A DNA stretch of 64,000 nt from Enterobacter sp. C2 (GCF_019880405.1 NZ_CP082269.1:558001-622000), one strand, 5' to 3'. Positions 39,825 through 51,311 are shown, counted from the first letter of the stretch. Translations and numbers: made by a program. The notes: generated by a model from the letters alone, not told the origin.

Positions 39825-40331
39825 ATGATAAACGATATTCTCGCGCCGGGCCTGCGGGTGGTGTTTTGCGGCATCAATCCAGGCAAATCGTCGGCACATA
39901 CAGGGTACCACTTCGCGCACCCCGGTAATCGCTTCTGGAAAGTGATCCACCAGGCGGGGTTCACGGAGCAGCAGCTGAAGCCGGAAGAGGAGCAGCGGCT
40001 GCTGGATACGCGCTGCGGCATCACCATGCTGGTAGAGCGCCCGACGGTGCAGGCCAGCGAGGTGGCGCTGCACGAGCTGCGCACGGGCGGACGGGACCTG
40101 ATTAAGAAAATTGAGGACTATCAGCCGGACGCGCTGGCGATCCTCGGCAAGCAGGCCTTCGAGCAGGCATTTAGCCAGCGCGGCGTGGCATGGGGGAAAC
40201 AGAACATTACCATCGGGGCCACCGAGGTATGGGTCCTGCCGAACCCCAGCGGGTTAAACCGCGCAACGCTCGATAAGCTGGTGGAAGCCTATAAAGAGCT
40301 CGATCAGGCATTGATTGCCCGCGGGTTGTAA
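39825..40331 (+). CDS. mug: G/U mismatch-specific DNA glycosylase Mug
   Basis: Removes uracil and ethenocytosine from mismatches with guanine in double-stranded DNA. The 168 residues equal E. coli Mug. The catalytic loop GINPG with its Asn and the NPSG minor-groove motif near residue 140 are intact. The preferred start is the second ATG of an ATGATG pair, which is five bases from GGAGC and gives the E. coli length. It converges on rpoD, as in E. coli. Confidence 0.95.
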   Translation: MINDILAPGLRVVFCGINPGKSSAHTGYHFAHPGNRFWKVIHQAGFTEQQLKPEEEQRLLDTRCGITMLVERPTVQASEVALHELRTGGRDLIKKIEDYQPDALAILGKQAFEQAFSQRGVAWGKQNITIGATEVWVLPNPSGLNRATLDKLVEAYKELDQALIARGL

Positions 40332-40342
40332 ATGTGTGCATT

Positions 40343-40372
40343 CCCCGGTGGCGCTTCGCTTACCGGGGCTAC
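40343..40372. repeat. REP element
   Basis: CCCCGGTGGCGCTTCGC...TACCGGGGCTAC palindrome just after the mug stop; typical REP. Confidence 0.75.
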
Positions 40373-40397
40373 AAGGGCACATATGTCGCGACAGCCA

Positions 40398-40430
40398 ATA
40401 AAAAAGCCCTCCGAAGAGGGCTTTTCTTTT
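40398..40430. terminator. Bidirectional terminator between mug and rpoD
   Basis: GCCCTC-CGAA-GAGGGC stem with an A-run on one side and a T-run on the other, so it can end both mug and the rpsU-dnaG-rpoD transcript. Confidence 0.88.
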
Positions 40431-40441
40431 CGCGGTAGCGA

Positions 40442-42286
40442 TTAATCGTCGAGGAAGCTACGCAGCACTTCAGAGCGGCTCGGGTGGCGCAGCTTACGCA
40501 GCGCTTTCGCTTCGATCTGACGGATACGTTCACGGGTAACGTCGAACTGCTTACCTACCTCTTCCAGAGTGTGGTCAGTGTTCATATCGATACCAAAACG
40601 CATACGCAGGACTTTCGCTTCACGGGCGGTCAGGCCAGCCAGCACGTCGTGCGTTGCGGCACGCAGGCTCTCGGTGGTGGCAGAGTCCAGCGGCAGCTCG
40701 AGGGTGGTATCCTCGATGAAATCACCCAGATGCGAATCTTCGTCATCACCAATCGGCGTCTCCATAGAGATCGGCTCTTTAGCGATTTTCAGCACCTTGC
40801 GGATCTTATCTTCCGGCATCAGCATGCGCTCGGCCAGCTCTTCCGGCGTCGGCTCGCGGCCCATCTCCTGCAGCATCTGACGGGAGATACGGTTGAGCTT
40901 GTTGATGGTCTCAATCATATGCACCGGGATACGGATGGTACGCGCCTGGTCGGCGATAGAGCGGGTGATCGCCTGACGGATCCACCAGGTTGCATAGGTC
41001 GAGAACTTATAGCCACGACGGTATTCAAACTTATCAACCGCTTTCATCAGGCCGATGTTGCCTTCCTGAATCAGGTCGAGGAACTGCAGGCCACGGTTGG
41101 TGTACTTCTTAGCAATAGAGATAACCAGACGCAGGTTCGCTTCCACCATCTCTTTCTTCGCACGGCGGGCTTTCGCTTCGCCGATAGACATGCGACGGTT
41201 GATGTCTTTAACCTGCTCGATGGTCAGGCCGGTCTCTTCTTCAATCTGCTGCAGCTTCTGCAGGCCACGATGCACGTCTTCAGCTACGTCCTGCAGCTTC
41301 TCAGACCACGGCTTGTTCATCGCCAGCGCAGCATTGAACCAGGTCTCGCTGGTTTCGTTACCGGTGAAGAGGGTGATGAAGTTCTTCTTCGGCATTTTGC
41401 ACTGCTCAACGCACATCTTCATGATGATGCGTTCCTGGGTACGTACGCGGTCCATCATGACGCGCATACTGTTTACCAGGTAGTCAAACTGCTTCGGCAC
41501 CAGACGGAACTGCTTGAACACATCAGAGAGCTTGAGGATCTCTTCCTGAGCGGCGGCATGGCTGCGGCCTTTCGCTTTGATGGTGTCGCGGGTAACTTCG
41601 TACTGAGCACGCAGTTCGCCAAACTTCTCACGAGCCAGCTCGGGATCGATGCTGTTGTCATCGTCGCTGCTGTCGTCTTCTTCGTCTTCATCTTCATCTT
41701 CGTCGTCATCCAGCTCTTCCTGAGAGAGCTCGGAGCCAACGTGCGTCGCGGTCGGGGCCAGATCCTCTTCGGCGTTCGGATCGACAAAGCCGGTGATCAG
41801 GTCAGAGAGGCGCGCTTCTTCCGCTTCAACGCGATCGTACTGCTCCAGCAGGTAGGTGATCGCTTCTGGATATTCGGCAACGGAGCACTGAACCTGGTTA
41901 ATACCATCTTCAATGCGTTTTGCGATGTCGATTTCGCCTTCACGGGTCAGCAGTTCAACCGTACCCATTTCGCGCATGTACATACGAACCGGGTCAGTGG
42001 TGCGCCCGATTTCAGATTCAACACTCGACAGAACCTGAGCCGCTGCTTCTTCCGCATCTTCATCCGTGTTATTTGAGTTTTCAGCGAGCAGCAGATCGTC
42101 GGCATCAGGTGCTTCTTCCATCACCTGAATGCCCATGTCGTTGATCATTTGGATGATGTCTTCGATCTGGTCGGAGTCGACGATATCTTCCGGCAGATGG
42201 TCATTGACCTCGGCATAGGTCAAATAGCCTTGCTCCTTACCACGTTGGACAAGAAGTTTCAGCTGTGACTGCGGGTTTTGCTCCAT
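40442..42286 (-). CDS. rpoD: RNA polymerase sigma-70 factor RpoD
   Basis: The primary sigma factor. The 614 residues (E. coli 613) hold region 1.1, region 1.2 ([21 protein letters not shown]), a large acidic non-conserved region, regions 2.1-2.4 ([20 protein letters not shown] and [20 protein letters not shown]), region 3, and region 4.2 ([18 protein letters not shown]). The ATG at 42286 matches E. coli; the 18-residue longer frame is not conserved. The Asp/Glu stretch around residue 200 differs slightly in length from E. coli. Last gene of the macromolecular synthesis operon. Confidence 0.99.
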   Translation of the reverse strand: MEQNPQSQLKLLVQRGKEQGYLTYAEVNDHLPEDIVDSDQIEDIIQMINDMGIQVMEEAPDADDLLLAENSNNTDEDAEEAAAQVLSSVESEIGRTTDPVRMYMREMGTVELLTREGEIDIAKRIEDGINQVQCSVAEYPEAITYLLEQYDRVEAEEARLSDLITGFVDPNAEEDLAPTATHVGSELSQEELDDDEDEDEDEEDDSSDDDNSIDPELAREKFGELRAQYEVTRDTIKAKGRSHAAAQEEILKLSDVFKQFRLVPKQFDYLVNSMRVMMDRVRTQERIIMKMCVEQCKMPKKNFITLFTGNETSETWFNAALAMNKPWSEKLQDVAEDVHRGLQKLQQIEEETGLTIEQVKDINRRMSIGEAKARRAKKEMVEANLRLVISIAKKYTNRGLQFLDLIQEGNIGLMKAVDKFEYRRGYKFSTYATWWIRQAITRSIADQARTIRIPVHMIETINKLNRISRQMLQEMGREPTPEELAERMLMPEDKIRKVLKIAKEPISMETPIGDDEDSHLGDFIEDTTLELPLDSATTESLRAATHDVLAGLTAREAKVLRMRFGIDMNTDHTLEEVGKQFDVTRERIRQIEAKALRKLRHPSRSEVLRSFLDD

Positions 42287-42435
42287 AAGACGGTATCCAC
42301 ACTTAATTCGTTTATTTGGTGTCGGCGTTGCTGCTGCCAACCTTTAAAGCGAGGGCGTGCTTATATTTTTGCCGCTGCCCTCATGGCGGCTGTCGGGATC
42401 TACCCGAACGATATTCGGCACTTAAGCCGTTAAAT

Positions 42436-44181
42436 TCACTTCCGGGCGCGTGCCTCGTTAATCACACGCACCTCTTCGCGCTCTGCTGGCGTTAACCCGT
42501 GGGTCCGCGAGCGGGCGATCAATTCAGAGAGCCGTAGCTCAAGCACCGTGTCGAACATATGGTTCAACGCATCGGTAAAGGTCTTTTCTGCGATGTCCTT
42601 ATCTGCTATATCGTCCCACATGGACAGCTTTTCAAGGGTGACGGCCTCATTTGTGCCGCGATACTGCTCTAAAAGCTGTCCGGTGGTCAGGCCTGGCTGT
42701 GACAGGCACGTGCTAACCAACTGGACGAATAAGCTCAGTCCAGGCAGCCTGGCTGGATCCAGACCGTCCAACGGTGGGACCAGCGGGGCCAGCTCAGGAT
42801 TTTGCACCAGCAATCCTATCAGTATACGCATGGTAGTACGTTTTAGCTGCGGTGCCGGGCGCGGCTGGCCATTTTCGGACTGTTTAGGCATTAAACGTTC
42901 AAGCTGGTTATCGTCAAGAATGCCTAATTTGTTACCCAGCTCCTGTCGCAGGTAGATGCGCAGCGTCTCGCCCGGGACCTGGCCTATCAGCGGCAGCGCC
43001 AGGGTACTCAGCTGCGCGCGGCCATCCGGGGTACTCAAGTCCACCTGCGGCATCAGGCTGTTAAACAGAAACGTGGAGAGCGGCTGAGCCAGCTCCATCC
43101 GCGCTTCAAATGCCGCCTTGCCCTCTTTACGTACCAGCGTATCCGGATCTTCACCGTCGGGCAGGAACATAAAGCGTAGCTGACGTCCGTCCGTCATGTA
43201 CGGCAATGCCGTTTCTAATGCGCGCCATGCGGCTTCGCGGCCTGCACGGTCGCCGTCGTAGCAGCAGATCACGCTGTTGGTGACGCGGAACAGCAGCTGA
43301 ATATGCTCGGCGGTGGTAGACGTACCCAGCGAGGCGACGGCATAGTTAATGTCGTACTGCGCCAGCGCGACCACGTCCATATAGCCTTCAACCACCAGCA
43401 GGCGCGGCGGCTCGGCGTTATCCTGCTGCGCTTCATAAAGGCCATACAGCTGACGACCCTTATGGAAAATATCGGTTTCCGGGGAGTTAAGGTATTTCGG
43501 CATGGCATCGCCCATGACACGACCACCAAAACCAATCACCCGGCCACGTTTGTCGCGGATAGGGAACATCACGCGTTCGCGGAATCGATCGTAGGTACGC
43601 CCGCGATCGTTAGTGACTAACATGCCCGCGTCGGTCAGCGACTGGCGATTCTCACCGTTGCCGCCGAAGCGTTTTAAAACATTGTCCCAGCCGGGTGGAG
43701 CATAGCCAATGGCGAAGCGTGAAATCACCTCGCTGCTTAAGCCGCGCTGGGCCAGATACTGGCGCGCAGGTTCAGCCGCTGGCTGGTTCAGAGATTGCTG
43801 ATAAAAGGCGCTTAGCCCGTCCATCAACTGGTAGAGCGTCTGGCGCTGGTGGCGCTCAATCTGGCTTGGGCCATTGCCCGCTTCATACGGCACGTCGAGG
43901 TTGTGCATCGCCGCCAGCTCTTCAACCGTCTCGACGAACTCGAGCTTGTCGTAGTTCATCAGGAAGTCGATAGCGTTGCCGTGGGCGCCGCAGCCGAAGC
44001 AGTGGTAAAACTGTTTCTCACCGTTTACGGTGAAAGAGGGGGTTTTTTCGTTATGGAACGGACAGCACGCATGATAATTCTTGCCCTGCTTTTTTAGCTT
44101 CACTCGCGCATCGATAAGATCGATGATGTCGGTGCGTGCCAGCAGGTCATTAATAAAAACGCGTGGGATTCGTCCAGCCAT
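42436..44181 (-). CDS. dnaG: DNA primase DnaG
   Basis: Synthesises RNA primers at the replication fork with DnaB helicase. The 581 residues equal E. coli. The N-terminal CHC2 zinc-binding domain (CCPFHNEKTPSF and FYHCFGCGAHGNAIDF), the TOPRIM catalytic core (LLVVEGYMDVVAL with Glu, and CYDGDRAGREAAWRAL with Asp-x-Asp), and the C-terminal helicase-binding domain are all present. It lies between rpsU and rpoD; the hairpin after rpsU limits its expression. Confidence 0.98.
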   Translation of the reverse strand: MAGRIPRVFINDLLARTDIIDLIDARVKLKKQGKNYHACCPFHNEKTPSFTVNGEKQFYHCFGCGAHGNAIDFLMNYDKLEFVETVEELAAMHNLDVPYEAGNGPSQIERHQRQTLYQLMDGLSAFYQQSLNQPAAEPARQYLAQRGLSSEVISRFAIGYAPPGWDNVLKRFGGNGENRQSLTDAGMLVTNDRGRTYDRFRERVMFPIRDKRGRVIGFGGRVMGDAMPKYLNSPETDIFHKGRQLYGLYEAQQDNAEPPRLLVVEGYMDVVALAQYDINYAVASLGTSTTAEHIQLLFRVTNSVICCYDGDRAGREAAWRALETALPYMTDGRQLRFMFLPDGEDPDTLVRKEGKAAFEARMELAQPLSTFLFNSLMPQVDLSTPDGRAQLSTLALPLIGQVPGETLRIYLRQELGNKLGILDDNQLERLMPKQSENGQPRPAPQLKRTTMRILIGLLVQNPELAPLVPPLDGLDPARLPGLSLFVQLVSTCLSQPGLTTGQLLEQYRGTNEAVTLEKLSMWDDIADKDIAEKTFTDALNHMFDTVLELRLSELIARSRTHGLTPAEREEVRVINEARARK

Positions 44182-44293
44182 AGGCCCCGTCTACCTTTAG
44201 CGTGATGCGTTAAGGTATGTCAGATTATAAACGAAAATAAGCCGCGCATTCCTTTCGGAAGCACGGCCTTACAACTACAACTCTGCCTGTAAA

Positions 44294-44313
44294 CTGAGGG
44301 TCAACACCCTCAG
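44294..44313 (-). terminator. Attenuating hairpin between rpsU and dnaG
   Basis: CTGAGGGT/ACCCTCAG perfect stem five bases past the rpsU stop. In E. coli a partial terminator at this place keeps dnaG primase low relative to ribosomal protein S21. Confidence 0.7.
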
Positions 44314-44317
44314 CTAA

Positions 44318-44583
<266 letters not shown>

Positions 44584-44603
44584 TTATTTCAAAATGGTGC
44601 GGA

Positions 44604-44633
44604 ATTTTACTGCAAATGCTGCTGCTTTGTAAA
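44604..44633 (-). promoter_or_regulatory. Proximal sigma-70 promoter of rpsU-dnaG-rpoD
   Basis: TTTACA (-35) and TAAAAT (-10) with an 18-base spacer, at the same place and almost the same sequence as E. coli P2. A second -10, TATACT, lies upstream at 44677-44682 and corresponds to a distal promoter. Confidence 0.75.
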
Positions 44634-44773
44634 GCACCGCAGCCCTTTTTACAAGGGCGCTCTCATAAGGAGGGGGAGTATACACGACCTCTGTGCCTGG
44701 GTTGAACAATAGTTTTACAACCACCGTCCGGGACCCTACACTGCGCGGTATTGCAAAGAGGTAAAGAATAGCC

Positions 44774-45787
44774 ATGCGTGTACTGGGAATTGAAACATCC
44801 TGCGATGAAACCGGCATCGCCATCTACGACGATGAAAACGGGCTTTTAGCCAACCAATTGTATAGTCAGGTGAAACTGCACGCTGACTACGGCGGCGTGG
44901 TGCCGGAGCTGGCCTCCCGCGATCACGTGCGCAAAACCGTGCCGCTGATCCAGGCTGCGCTGAAAGAGGCGAATCTGGCCGCCAGCGATATTGACGCCGT
45001 CGCCTACACCGCAGGCCCTGGCCTGGTGGGGGCGCTGCTGGTGGGGGCCACGGTAGGGCGCTCGCTGGCGTTCGCCTGGAACGTGCCGGCCATCGCGGTT
45101 CATCACATGGAAGGCCACCTGCTGGCACCCATGCTGGAAGAGAACCCGCCCGAGTTTCCGTTTGTGGCACTGCTGGTCTCCGGCGGCCACACCCAGCTGA
45201 TCGGCGTGACCGGTATCGGCGAGTACGCACTGCTGGGCGAATCCATTGACGATGCCGCGGGCGAAGCCTTTGATAAGACGGCGAAGCTGCTGGGGCTGGA
45301 CTATCCCGGCGGGCCAATGCTGTCGAAGATGGCCGCCAACGGCACGGAAGGGCGCTTTGTCTTCCCGCGCCCGATGACTGATCGTCCAGGGCTGGACTTT
45401 AGCTTCTCTGGCCTCAAGACCTTTGCCGCCAACACCATTCGTAACAACGGCAGTGACGATCAGACCCGAGCGGATATCGCCCGCGCCTTTGAGGATGCGG
45501 TGGTGGATACGCTGATGATCAAGTGCAAGCGCGCGCTGGATCAGACCGGCTTTACGCGCCTCGTAATGGCGGGCGGCGTCAGCGCTAACCGCACGCTGCG
45601 GGCGAAGCTGGCAGAGATGATGCAGAAGCGTCGGGGTGAAGTGTTCTATGCGCGTCCGGAGTTCTGTACCGATAACGGGGCGATGATCGCCTATGCGGGT
45701 ATGGTGCGCCTGAAAGCGGGTAGCCTGGCGGATCTCAGCGTGACCGTGCGTCCGCGCTGGCCGCTGGCGGAGCTGCCTGCGGCATAA
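44774..45787 (+). CDS. tsaD: tRNA N6-threonylcarbamoyladenosine synthase subunit TsaD
   Basis: Catalytic subunit that, with TsaB and TsaE, attaches threonylcarbamoyl to A37 of ANN-decoding tRNAs. The 337 residues match E. coli. It has the ASKHA fold with the metal-binding HHMEGH motif (two His), [22 protein letters not shown] and [12 protein letters not shown]. It diverges from rpsU. Confidence 0.98.
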   Translation: MRVLGIETSCDETGIAIYDDENGLLANQLYSQVKLHADYGGVVPELASRDHVRKTVPLIQAALKEANLAASDIDAVAYTAGPGLVGALLVGATVGRSLAFAWNVPAIAVHHMEGHLLAPMLEENPPEFPFVALLVSGGHTQLIGVTGIGEYALLGESIDDAAGEAFDKTAKLLGLDYPGGPMLSKMAANGTEGRFVFPRPMTDRPGLDFSFSGLKTFAANTIRNNGSDDQTRADIARAFEDAVVDTLMIKCKRALDQTGFTRLVMAGGVSANRTLRAKLAEMMQKRRGEVFYARPEFCTDNGAMIAYAGMVRLKAGSLADLSVTVRPRWPLAELPAA

Positions 45788-45797
45788 TTGCCTGTTA

Positions 45798-45824
45798 GCC
45801 CGGCGGACCGCCTGCCGGGCCTAC
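45798..45824. repeat. REP-like palindrome
   Basis: GCCCGGCGGACCGCC...GCCGGGCCTAC between tsaD and the convergent plsY; it overlaps the plsY stop codon. Confidence 0.65.
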
Positions 45825-46453
45825 TCTTCCTCTTTTATTTCCCTGTCTTTCTCGCGCTTTTTCTTCAGCTTGCTCCAGATTTTGGTTTCCTGATGACGCC
45901 ACAGGCGCTGGATATTGTCGTGATGACGGAGCAGGATCAGGCAGGAGAGCATCGAGACCGGGAAAGTAAACTGCGGCTTGAACCACCAGACGTAGAACGG
46001 GGCGATCAGCGCACTGATAATCGCCCCCAGCGACGAGTAGCCGCTCAGTAGAATGGTTAGCAGCCAGGTCCCGGCCATCACTCCGGTAAGATCCCAGCCA
46101 ATCGGCGCAATCGCGCCAAACGCGGTGGCAACGCCTTTGCCGCCTTTAAAACCAAAGAATACCGGCCAGATGTGGCCCAGGCAGGCGGCGATAGCAATCA
46201 GCCCCAGCCAGAACGGCGTGACGCCCAGCGCGTAAGCTCCCCACACCGGCAGCATGCCTTTCAGCACGTCAAAAATCAGTACCGCTACGGCTGCACCCTT
46301 GCCGCCAATTCGCAGGACATTGGTCGCTCCGGGATTGCCGGAGCCACTCTCGCGAGGATCGGGCAGACCCGCGATGCGGCAGACCAGAATGGCGCTGGAG
46401 ATTGAGCCGCAAAGGTACGCGAGGAGGATCATTCCAGGCGCGATTGCACTCAT
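45821..46453 (-). CDS. plsY: Glycerol-3-phosphate acyltransferase PlsY
   Basis: Inner membrane enzyme that transfers acyl groups from acyl-phosphate to glycerol-3-phosphate. The 210 residues contain the family motifs [15 protein letters not shown] (phosphate loop), [14 protein letters not shown] and the GYSSLGA segment, over five or six hydrophobic helices. The start at [17 protein letters not shown] matches E. coli; the 30-residue upstream extension overlaps the folB promoter. The C-terminal tail is Lys/Arg/Glu-rich, as in E. coli (205 residues). Divergent from folB. Confidence 0.96.
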   Translation of the reverse strand: MSAIAPGMILLAYLCGSISSAILVCRIAGLPDPRESGSGNPGATNVLRIGGKGAAVAVLIFDVLKGMLPVWGAYALGVTPFWLGLIAIAACLGHIWPVFFGFKGGKGVATAFGAIAPIGWDLTGVMAGTWLLTILLSGYSSLGAIISALIAPFYVWWFKPQFTFPVSMLSCLILLRHHDNIQRLWRHQETKIWSKLKKKREKDREIKEEE

Positions 46454-46560
46454 AACGCTGTTCCGTTTTGAAAATGTCGTTTTATTCTCAGCATCCGTGG
46501 ATAATACGCATAATTTTTTGAAAGTGGTATCCAGGTTAGCCAAAAAGCGGGCGGTGCGTG

Positions 46561-46929
46561 ATGGACATTGTATTTATAGAGCAACTTTCGGTAATCACCA
46601 CGATCGGTGTTTACGACTGGGAGCAGACGATCGAGCAGAAGCTGGTGTTCGATATCGAAATGGCGTGGGACAACCGGGCGGCGGCGAAAAGCGATGACGT
46701 TAACGACTGTCTGAGCTATGCCGACATTGCCGATGCGGTGGTAGGGCACGTGGAAGGACAGCGTTTTGCGCTGGTGGAGCGGGTGGCGGAAGAGGTGGCG
46801 GATCTGCTGCTGAGCCGGTTCAACTCGCCCTGGCTGCGGATCAAGGTCAGCAAGCCAGGGGCGGTGGCTCGGGCGGCTAACGTCGGGGTTATTATTGAGC
46901 GTGGCAATAGTCTGAAAGAAAACATTTAA
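46561..46929 (+). CDS. folB: Dihydroneopterin aldolase FolB
   Basis: Folate-pathway enzyme that converts 7,8-dihydroneopterin to 6-hydroxymethyl-dihydropterin and glycolaldehyde, and its epimer. The 122 residues equal E. coli. The conserved IGVYDWEQ with Glu, DCLSYADI and the catalytic-lysine region [10 protein letters not shown] are visible. GTG directly before the ATG is an alternative start but the ATG matches the family. Confidence 0.97.
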   Translation: MDIVFIEQLSVITTIGVYDWEQTIEQKLVFDIEMAWDNRAAAKSDDVNDCLSYADIADAVVGHVEGQRFALVERVAEEVADLLLSRFNSPWLRIKVSKPGAVARAANVGVIIERGNSLKENI

Positions 46930-47036
46930 ATTTATAATTATTAAACCAAACGGCACTATATGGGTCTTACCTGCGTGCCTTTTCACGGCTTGCGGATGTA
47001 GAAGCCGTTTTTTTATATCTTTTAGGGGTTTAAGTG

Positions 47037-47855
47037 ATGAGTGATATGCACACTCTTCTGGTGGCGGCCATTCTGGGCGTCGTCGAAGGGTTAACTGAGT
47101 TTTTACCGGTCTCCAGTACTGGGCACATGATCATCGTCGGTCACCTGCTGGGGTTCGAAGGTGATACCGCCAAAACCTTTGAGGTGGTGATCCAGCTGGG
47201 CTCGATCCTGGCGGTGGTGGTGATGTTCTGGCGTCGCCTGTTTGGCCTGATCGGCATCCACTTTGGCCATCCGCCGCACGAGGGCGAAGGCAAAGGGCGC
47301 TTGACGCTGATCCATATCCTGCTGGGGATGATCCCGGCGGTGGTGCTGGGGCTGGTTTTCCATGACATGATCAAGAGCCTGTTCAACCCCATCAACGTCA
47401 TGTACGCCCTGGTGGTTGGGGGCTTACTGCTGATTGCCGCCGAGTGCCTGAAGCCGAAGATCCCGCGCGCACCGGGTCTGGATGATATGACCTATCGTCA
47501 GGCCTTTATGATTGGCTGCTTCCAGTGTCTGGCGCTGTGGCCGGGTTTCTCCCGCTCCGGCGCGACCATCTCCGGGGGCATGTTAATGGGCGTTAGCCGC
47601 TATGCCGCATCAGAGTTCTCGTTCCTGTTGGCCGTGCCAATGATGATGGGCGCAACCGCGCTGGATCTCTATAAGAGCTACCACTTCCTGACCACTGCCG
47701 ATATCCCGATGTTTGCCGTTGGCTTTATCACCGCCTTCATCGTGGCGCTGGTGGCGATCAAAACCTTCCTGCAATTGATTAAGCGGATCTCGTTTATTCC
47801 GTTCGCTATCTACCGCTTTATTGTGGCGGCGGCGGTCTACGTCGTCTTCTTCTAA
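47037..47855 (+). CDS. uppP: Undecaprenyl-diphosphate phosphatase UppP (BacA)
   Basis: Membrane enzyme that dephosphorylates undecaprenyl diphosphate to recycle the cell-wall lipid carrier; overexpression gives bacitracin resistance. The 272 residues include the two active-site motifs [14 protein letters not shown] and [13 protein letters not shown], among about eight helices. Start is the ATG at 47037 following AGGGG; a GTG one codon earlier is unlikely. Confidence 0.97.
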   Translation: MSDMHTLLVAAILGVVEGLTEFLPVSSTGHMIIVGHLLGFEGDTAKTFEVVIQLGSILAVVVMFWRRLFGLIGIHFGHPPHEGEGKGRLTLIHILLGMIPAVVLGLVFHDMIKSLFNPINVMYALVVGGLLLIAAECLKPKIPRAPGLDDMTYRQAFMIGCFQCLALWPGFSRSGATISGGMLMGVSRYAASEFSFLLAVPMMMGATALDLYKSYHFLTTADIPMFAVGFITAFIVALVAIKTFLQLIKRISFIPFAIYRFIVAAAVYVVFF

Positions 47856-47873
47856 GCGTTCAGGCGGCTGCCC

Positions 47874-49115
47874 TCATGCCTGTGGCTGAGGGCAGCGTGC
47901 CGCTTTCCATTTCGCTACCGCATCAATTCGCCGCTGGGTCAGCTCCTCGCGGATCTCAGCCCCCTTAAACCCTGCTGCCACCACCTCTTTGGTCGAGACC
48001 GCCTTCGCCACCTCCCACGCCTCGCGCAGCAGTCGTCCCTGCGGATAGTCTTTGGCCTCAAAATGAGTGCGGCCGCGTACGTCGGCTTCGCTGGTCAGGG
48101 CAATCTGCTCCACGCGCTGGGGCTTACGCCAGGCGTCGATAGCATCGAACAGCTTCACAATGATCTGCGGTTTCAGGATCGGGAAGGTGTGGATCAGATC
48201 GTGGTACTCCGCCACCAGCTTGGCCAGATCGCGCAGCTCGTTAGGCACGCGTAGGCGTTCGCACAGGTTGGCGACCAGCTTGACGCCTGCCAGGCCGTGC
48301 CCGTGGTGGCGCGGCCACAGCGCCGGTGGGGTCAGCCCCTTGCCGAGATCGTGGCACAGCGTGGCGAAGCGTACGTCGATATCCGGGCTGAGCATCGCCG
48401 CCATCGATACCGTCATCAGCACGTGGATGCCGGTATCGATCTCCGGGTGCCACTTTGCCGGGGCAGGGATGCCAAACAGAACATCGAGCTCAGGGAACAG
48501 CACCTTTAGCGCGCCGCACTCGCGCAGCGTCATAAAGTAGACCTGCGGATTACGGCTGGCGAGGGCGTTTTCCGTCTCTTTCCAGACACGCTCCGGCGTC
48601 AGGTGTTCCAGCTCGCCGGCGGCGGTCATCTCGCGCATAAGCGCCATGGTTTCGTCGGCAATACGGAAGCTGAGATGGGCATAGCGGGCGGCAAAGCGCG
48701 CCACGCGCAGCACGCGCAGGGGATCTTCCCCAAAGGCGGGAGAGACATGGCGCAGGGTACGGCTCTTGAGATCCGCCAGGCCATTATAGGGATCGATAAT
48801 CTTGCCGTCCGCGTCCTGAGCCAGGGCGTTAACGGTGAGGTCGCGGCGAAGCAGATCCTGCTCCAGGGTGACGTCGGGCGCGGCATAGCAGGAGAAGCCG
48901 GTATAGCCAAAGCCGGATTTCCGTTCGGTACGCGCCAGGGCGTACTCCTCCCGGCTTTTGGGGTGGAGGAACACCGGGAAATCGCGGCCAACCTGCTGGT
49001 AGCCCGCGTCCAGCATCTCCTGCGGGGTCGTACCCACAACCACCCAGTCTTTATCTTTAACCGGTAGCCCTAACAACGCATCCCGAACAGCACCACCGAC
49101 CAGATAACTCTTCAC
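47874..49115 (-). CDS. cca: Multifunctional CCA-adding tRNA nucleotidyltransferase
   Basis: Adds or repairs the 3' CCA of tRNA and carries phosphatase/phosphodiesterase activity in an HD domain. The 413 residues (E. coli 412) open with the class II signature [10 protein letters not shown] and DKDWVVVG (catalytic Asp pair), then [10 protein letters not shown], the [16 protein letters not shown] segment, and the HD domain CHDLGKG. It converges on uppP. Confidence 0.97.
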   Translation of the reverse strand: MKSYLVGGAVRDALLGLPVKDKDWVVVGTTPQEMLDAGYQQVGRDFPVFLHPKSREEYALARTERKSGFGYTGFSCYAAPDVTLEQDLLRRDLTVNALAQDADGKIIDPYNGLADLKSRTLRHVSPAFGEDPLRVLRVARFAARYAHLSFRIADETMALMREMTAAGELEHLTPERVWKETENALASRNPQVYFMTLRECGALKVLFPELDVLFGIPAPAKWHPEIDTGIHVLMTVSMAAMLSPDIDVRFATLCHDLGKGLTPPALWPRHHGHGLAGVKLVANLCERLRVPNELRDLAKLVAEYHDLIHTFPILKPQIIVKLFDAIDAWRKPQRVEQIALTSEADVRGRTHFEAKDYPQGRLLREAWEVAKAVSTKEVVAAGFKGAEIREELTQRRIDAVAKWKAARCPQPQA

Positions 49116-49182
49116 TACGCCACTCTCCTAACATACTTTTAACTGATGATACGTTAAGTGTAGAGAAAATGGCTAATCTGGT

Positions 49183-49800
49183 TCAGCTCATCCAGCGGTC
49201 TTTACGCTTGCGGCTAGGGATGATGTGCGGCAGTACCAGACCCAGGAACAGCCCTGCGCCGAGCACGCCGCCGCCGTACATAAACCACTGCATAATGATG
49301 GTGCGCTGCTTGTCGTCCAGCTGCAGGTTCGCGGCACTCACCTTCTTCTGTGCGACGATCAGCTGATTTTTAAGCTGCTGGTTCTCTTCTTTCAGGCCGT
49401 TGATCACGCTGTCGCTCTGGGCGACCTTCTGCTGCATATCGGCGGTGCGCTGGTTCCAGGTATTATCGATATTGGTCAGCTTATCGGTCAGGGTCTTAAC
49501 CTGGTTCTCCAGATCCGGCACGCGGGTGCGCAGGCTTGGCTCGCTGCTCAACTCCTTCAACGGGATCCATGCGGTACGACCGCTGCTGTCACGCACCTGA
49601 CCGTAGTTTGAGTCCCCGTTGGTTTGCAGCAGTGCAACCTCTTCACCCGCGTTAACCGTACCCACGAGGCGATAGTGATCCCCCGGGCCGCTACGAACCC
49701 AGGTATTCAGTTCATCCGAAACGTAACGCTTTTCTTCGGCATGGGCCACGGCAGAAACGCATACAAGTAAAAACAGTCCAGTCAGGCGTAATTTAGGCAT
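49183..49800 (-). CDS. ygiM: SH3-domain membrane protein YgiM
   Basis: A 205-residue envelope protein. Signal peptide MPKLRLTGLFLLVCVSAVAHA, a bacterial SH3 domain (about 22-90, with YVSDELNTWVRSGPGDHYR), a coiled coil (95-160) and a C-terminal transmembrane helix followed by basic residues (PSRKRKDR). Role unclear; related to periplasmic peptidoglycan-binding proteins. Upstream of cca, divergent from ygiF. Confidence 0.93.
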   Translation of the reverse strand: MPKLRLTGLFLLVCVSAVAHAEEKRYVSDELNTWVRSGPGDHYRLVGTVNAGEEVALLQTNGDSNYGQVRDSSGRTAWIPLKELSSEPSLRTRVPDLENQVKTLTDKLTNIDNTWNQRTADMQQKVAQSDSVINGLKEENQQLKNQLIVAQKKVSAANLQLDDKQRTIIMQWFMYGGGVLGAGLFLGLVLPHIIPSRKRKDRWMS

Positions 49801-50009
49801 CAGCAGTCATTTGTTGTCATAAAAAAAGTGGAACGATAGTAGTGGCATCAGTCTGACGACGCAAAGGATTCGGTATCAATCAGAATCATCTGGGTCGCAA
49901 ACGATCCGCACCGTGGAAATTTGGCGCAAAATACTATCTACTGACAAACATCAAGGGCGTAAGTTCGCCGAAAATTTCACTGATGTGACATAACCATAAG
50001 TACAAGGCC

Positions 50010-51311
50010 ATGACTCAAGAGATCGAACTGAAATTTATCGTTGACCCATCCCGCGTGGATGCCCTGCGCAGCCATCTTCATACCCTGACGGATGAGCACG
50101 TTGCGCCTGCGACCCTGCTCAATATCTACTACGAGACGGCGGATAGCTGGCTGCGTAGCCACGACATGGGCTTGCGCATTCGTGGCGCACAGGATCGCTA
50201 TGAGATGACGATCAAAACCGCCGGCCGCACCGTGGGCGGGCTGCATCAGCGTCCAGAGTACAACGTTGCCATCGATAAGCCGGAGCTGGATCTCAGCCGC
50301 TTCCCGGCCGAGGCCTGGCCGGAGGGGGGCCTGCCAGCGGATCTTGCCGAGCGCGTCAGCCCGCTGTTCAGCACCCACTTCGATCGTGAGAAGTGGCTGA
50401 TTAACGTTGGCGACAGCCGGATTGAGATTGCGCTGGATCTCGGGGAAGTGAAGGCGGGCGAACTGGCTGAACCGATCTGCGAACTGGAGCTGGAGTTGCT
50501 GAGCGGCGCGGCGGAGGACGTGTTAAAGCTGGCGCGCCAGCTGGTGACCCAGACCGGCCTGCGCCAGGGCAGCCTGAGCAAGGCGGCCCGTGGCTACCAT
50601 CTGGCGAAAGGCAATCCGCCGCGTCCGCTGCGGGCCACGGAGATCCTGACCGTTGCGCCGAAGGCGAGCGTGGAGCAGGGGCTGGAGGCGGCGCTGGAGC
50701 TGGCGCTCTCCCAGTGGCAGTACCACGAAGAGCTGTGGGTCCGCGGTGAGAAAAAAGCGCAGGCGGAGACCCTGGCGGCTATCGCGCTGGTGCGCCACAC
50801 CCTGATGCTGTTTGGCGGCATTGTGCCGCGAAAAGCGAGCGCTCGCTTACGCGATCTGCTGATTCAATCCGAGGCGACCCTGACCACTGCCGTCTCCGCC
50901 GTGACGGCGGTGTACAGCCCGGAGATCGCCGCGGCGAAGCTGGCCCTGACCGAGTGGCTGGTGACGCGCGCCTGGCGGACGTTCCTTGATGACAAGGCGC
51001 AGGCCAAAATCAACGACTCGTTTAAGCGTTTTGCCGACATCAACCTGTCCCGGCATGCCGCCGAGCTGAAACGTAACTTTGCCCAGCCGCTGATGGATAA
51101 GTACCAGGATCAGCTCCCGCGCCTGGCGCGCGACATCGACAGTATGCTGCTGCTGGCGGGCTACTACGACGGCGTCCGCGCCAGAGCATGGCTGGAGAAC
51201 TGGCAGGGCTTGCAGCACGCCATCAAAACTCGCCAGCGCATTGAAATCGAACATTTCCGTAACGAAGCCATTGTGCAGGAGCCGTTCTGGCTGCACAGCG
51301 GAAAACGCTAA
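50010..51311 (+). CDS. ygiF: Inorganic triphosphatase YgiF
   Basis: CYTH-CHAD enzyme that hydrolyses tripolyphosphate. The N-terminal CYTH domain begins with the diagnostic EIELKF, and has ETADSWLRSHDMGLRIR and EYNVAIDKPELD-like segments; a CHAD domain (about 215-430) rich in His, Arg and Lys binds polyphosphate. The 433 residues equal E. coli. glnE follows 21 bases later, likely one operon. Confidence 0.95.
   Translation: MTQEIELKFIVDPSRVDALRSHLHTLTDEHVAPATLLNIYYETADSWLRSHDMGLRIRGAQDRYEMTIKTAGRTVGGLHQRPEYNVAIDKPELDLSRFPAEAWPEGGLPADLAERVSPLFSTHFDREKWLINVGDSRIEIALDLGEVKAGELAEPICELELELLSGAAEDVLKLARQLVTQTGLRQGSLSKAARGYHLAKGNPPRPLRATEILTVAPKASVEQGLEAALELALSQWQYHEELWVRGEKKAQAETLAAIALVRHTLMLFGGIVPRKASARLRDLLIQSEATLTTAVSAVTAVYSPEIAAAKLALTEWLVTRAWRTFLDDKAQAKINDSFKRFADINLSRHAAELKRNFAQPLMDKYQDQLPRLARDIDSMLLLAGYYDGVRARAWLENWQGLQHAIKTRQRIEIEHFRNEAIVQEPFWLHSGKR

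Noticed and set aside
40484-42076. 530-codon open frame on the plus strand opposite rpoD
   Set aside because: It is antisense to the fully conserved rpoD coding sequence, has no ribosome site and its translation has no recognisable domain; high-GC codon bias of rpoD explains the absence of stops.
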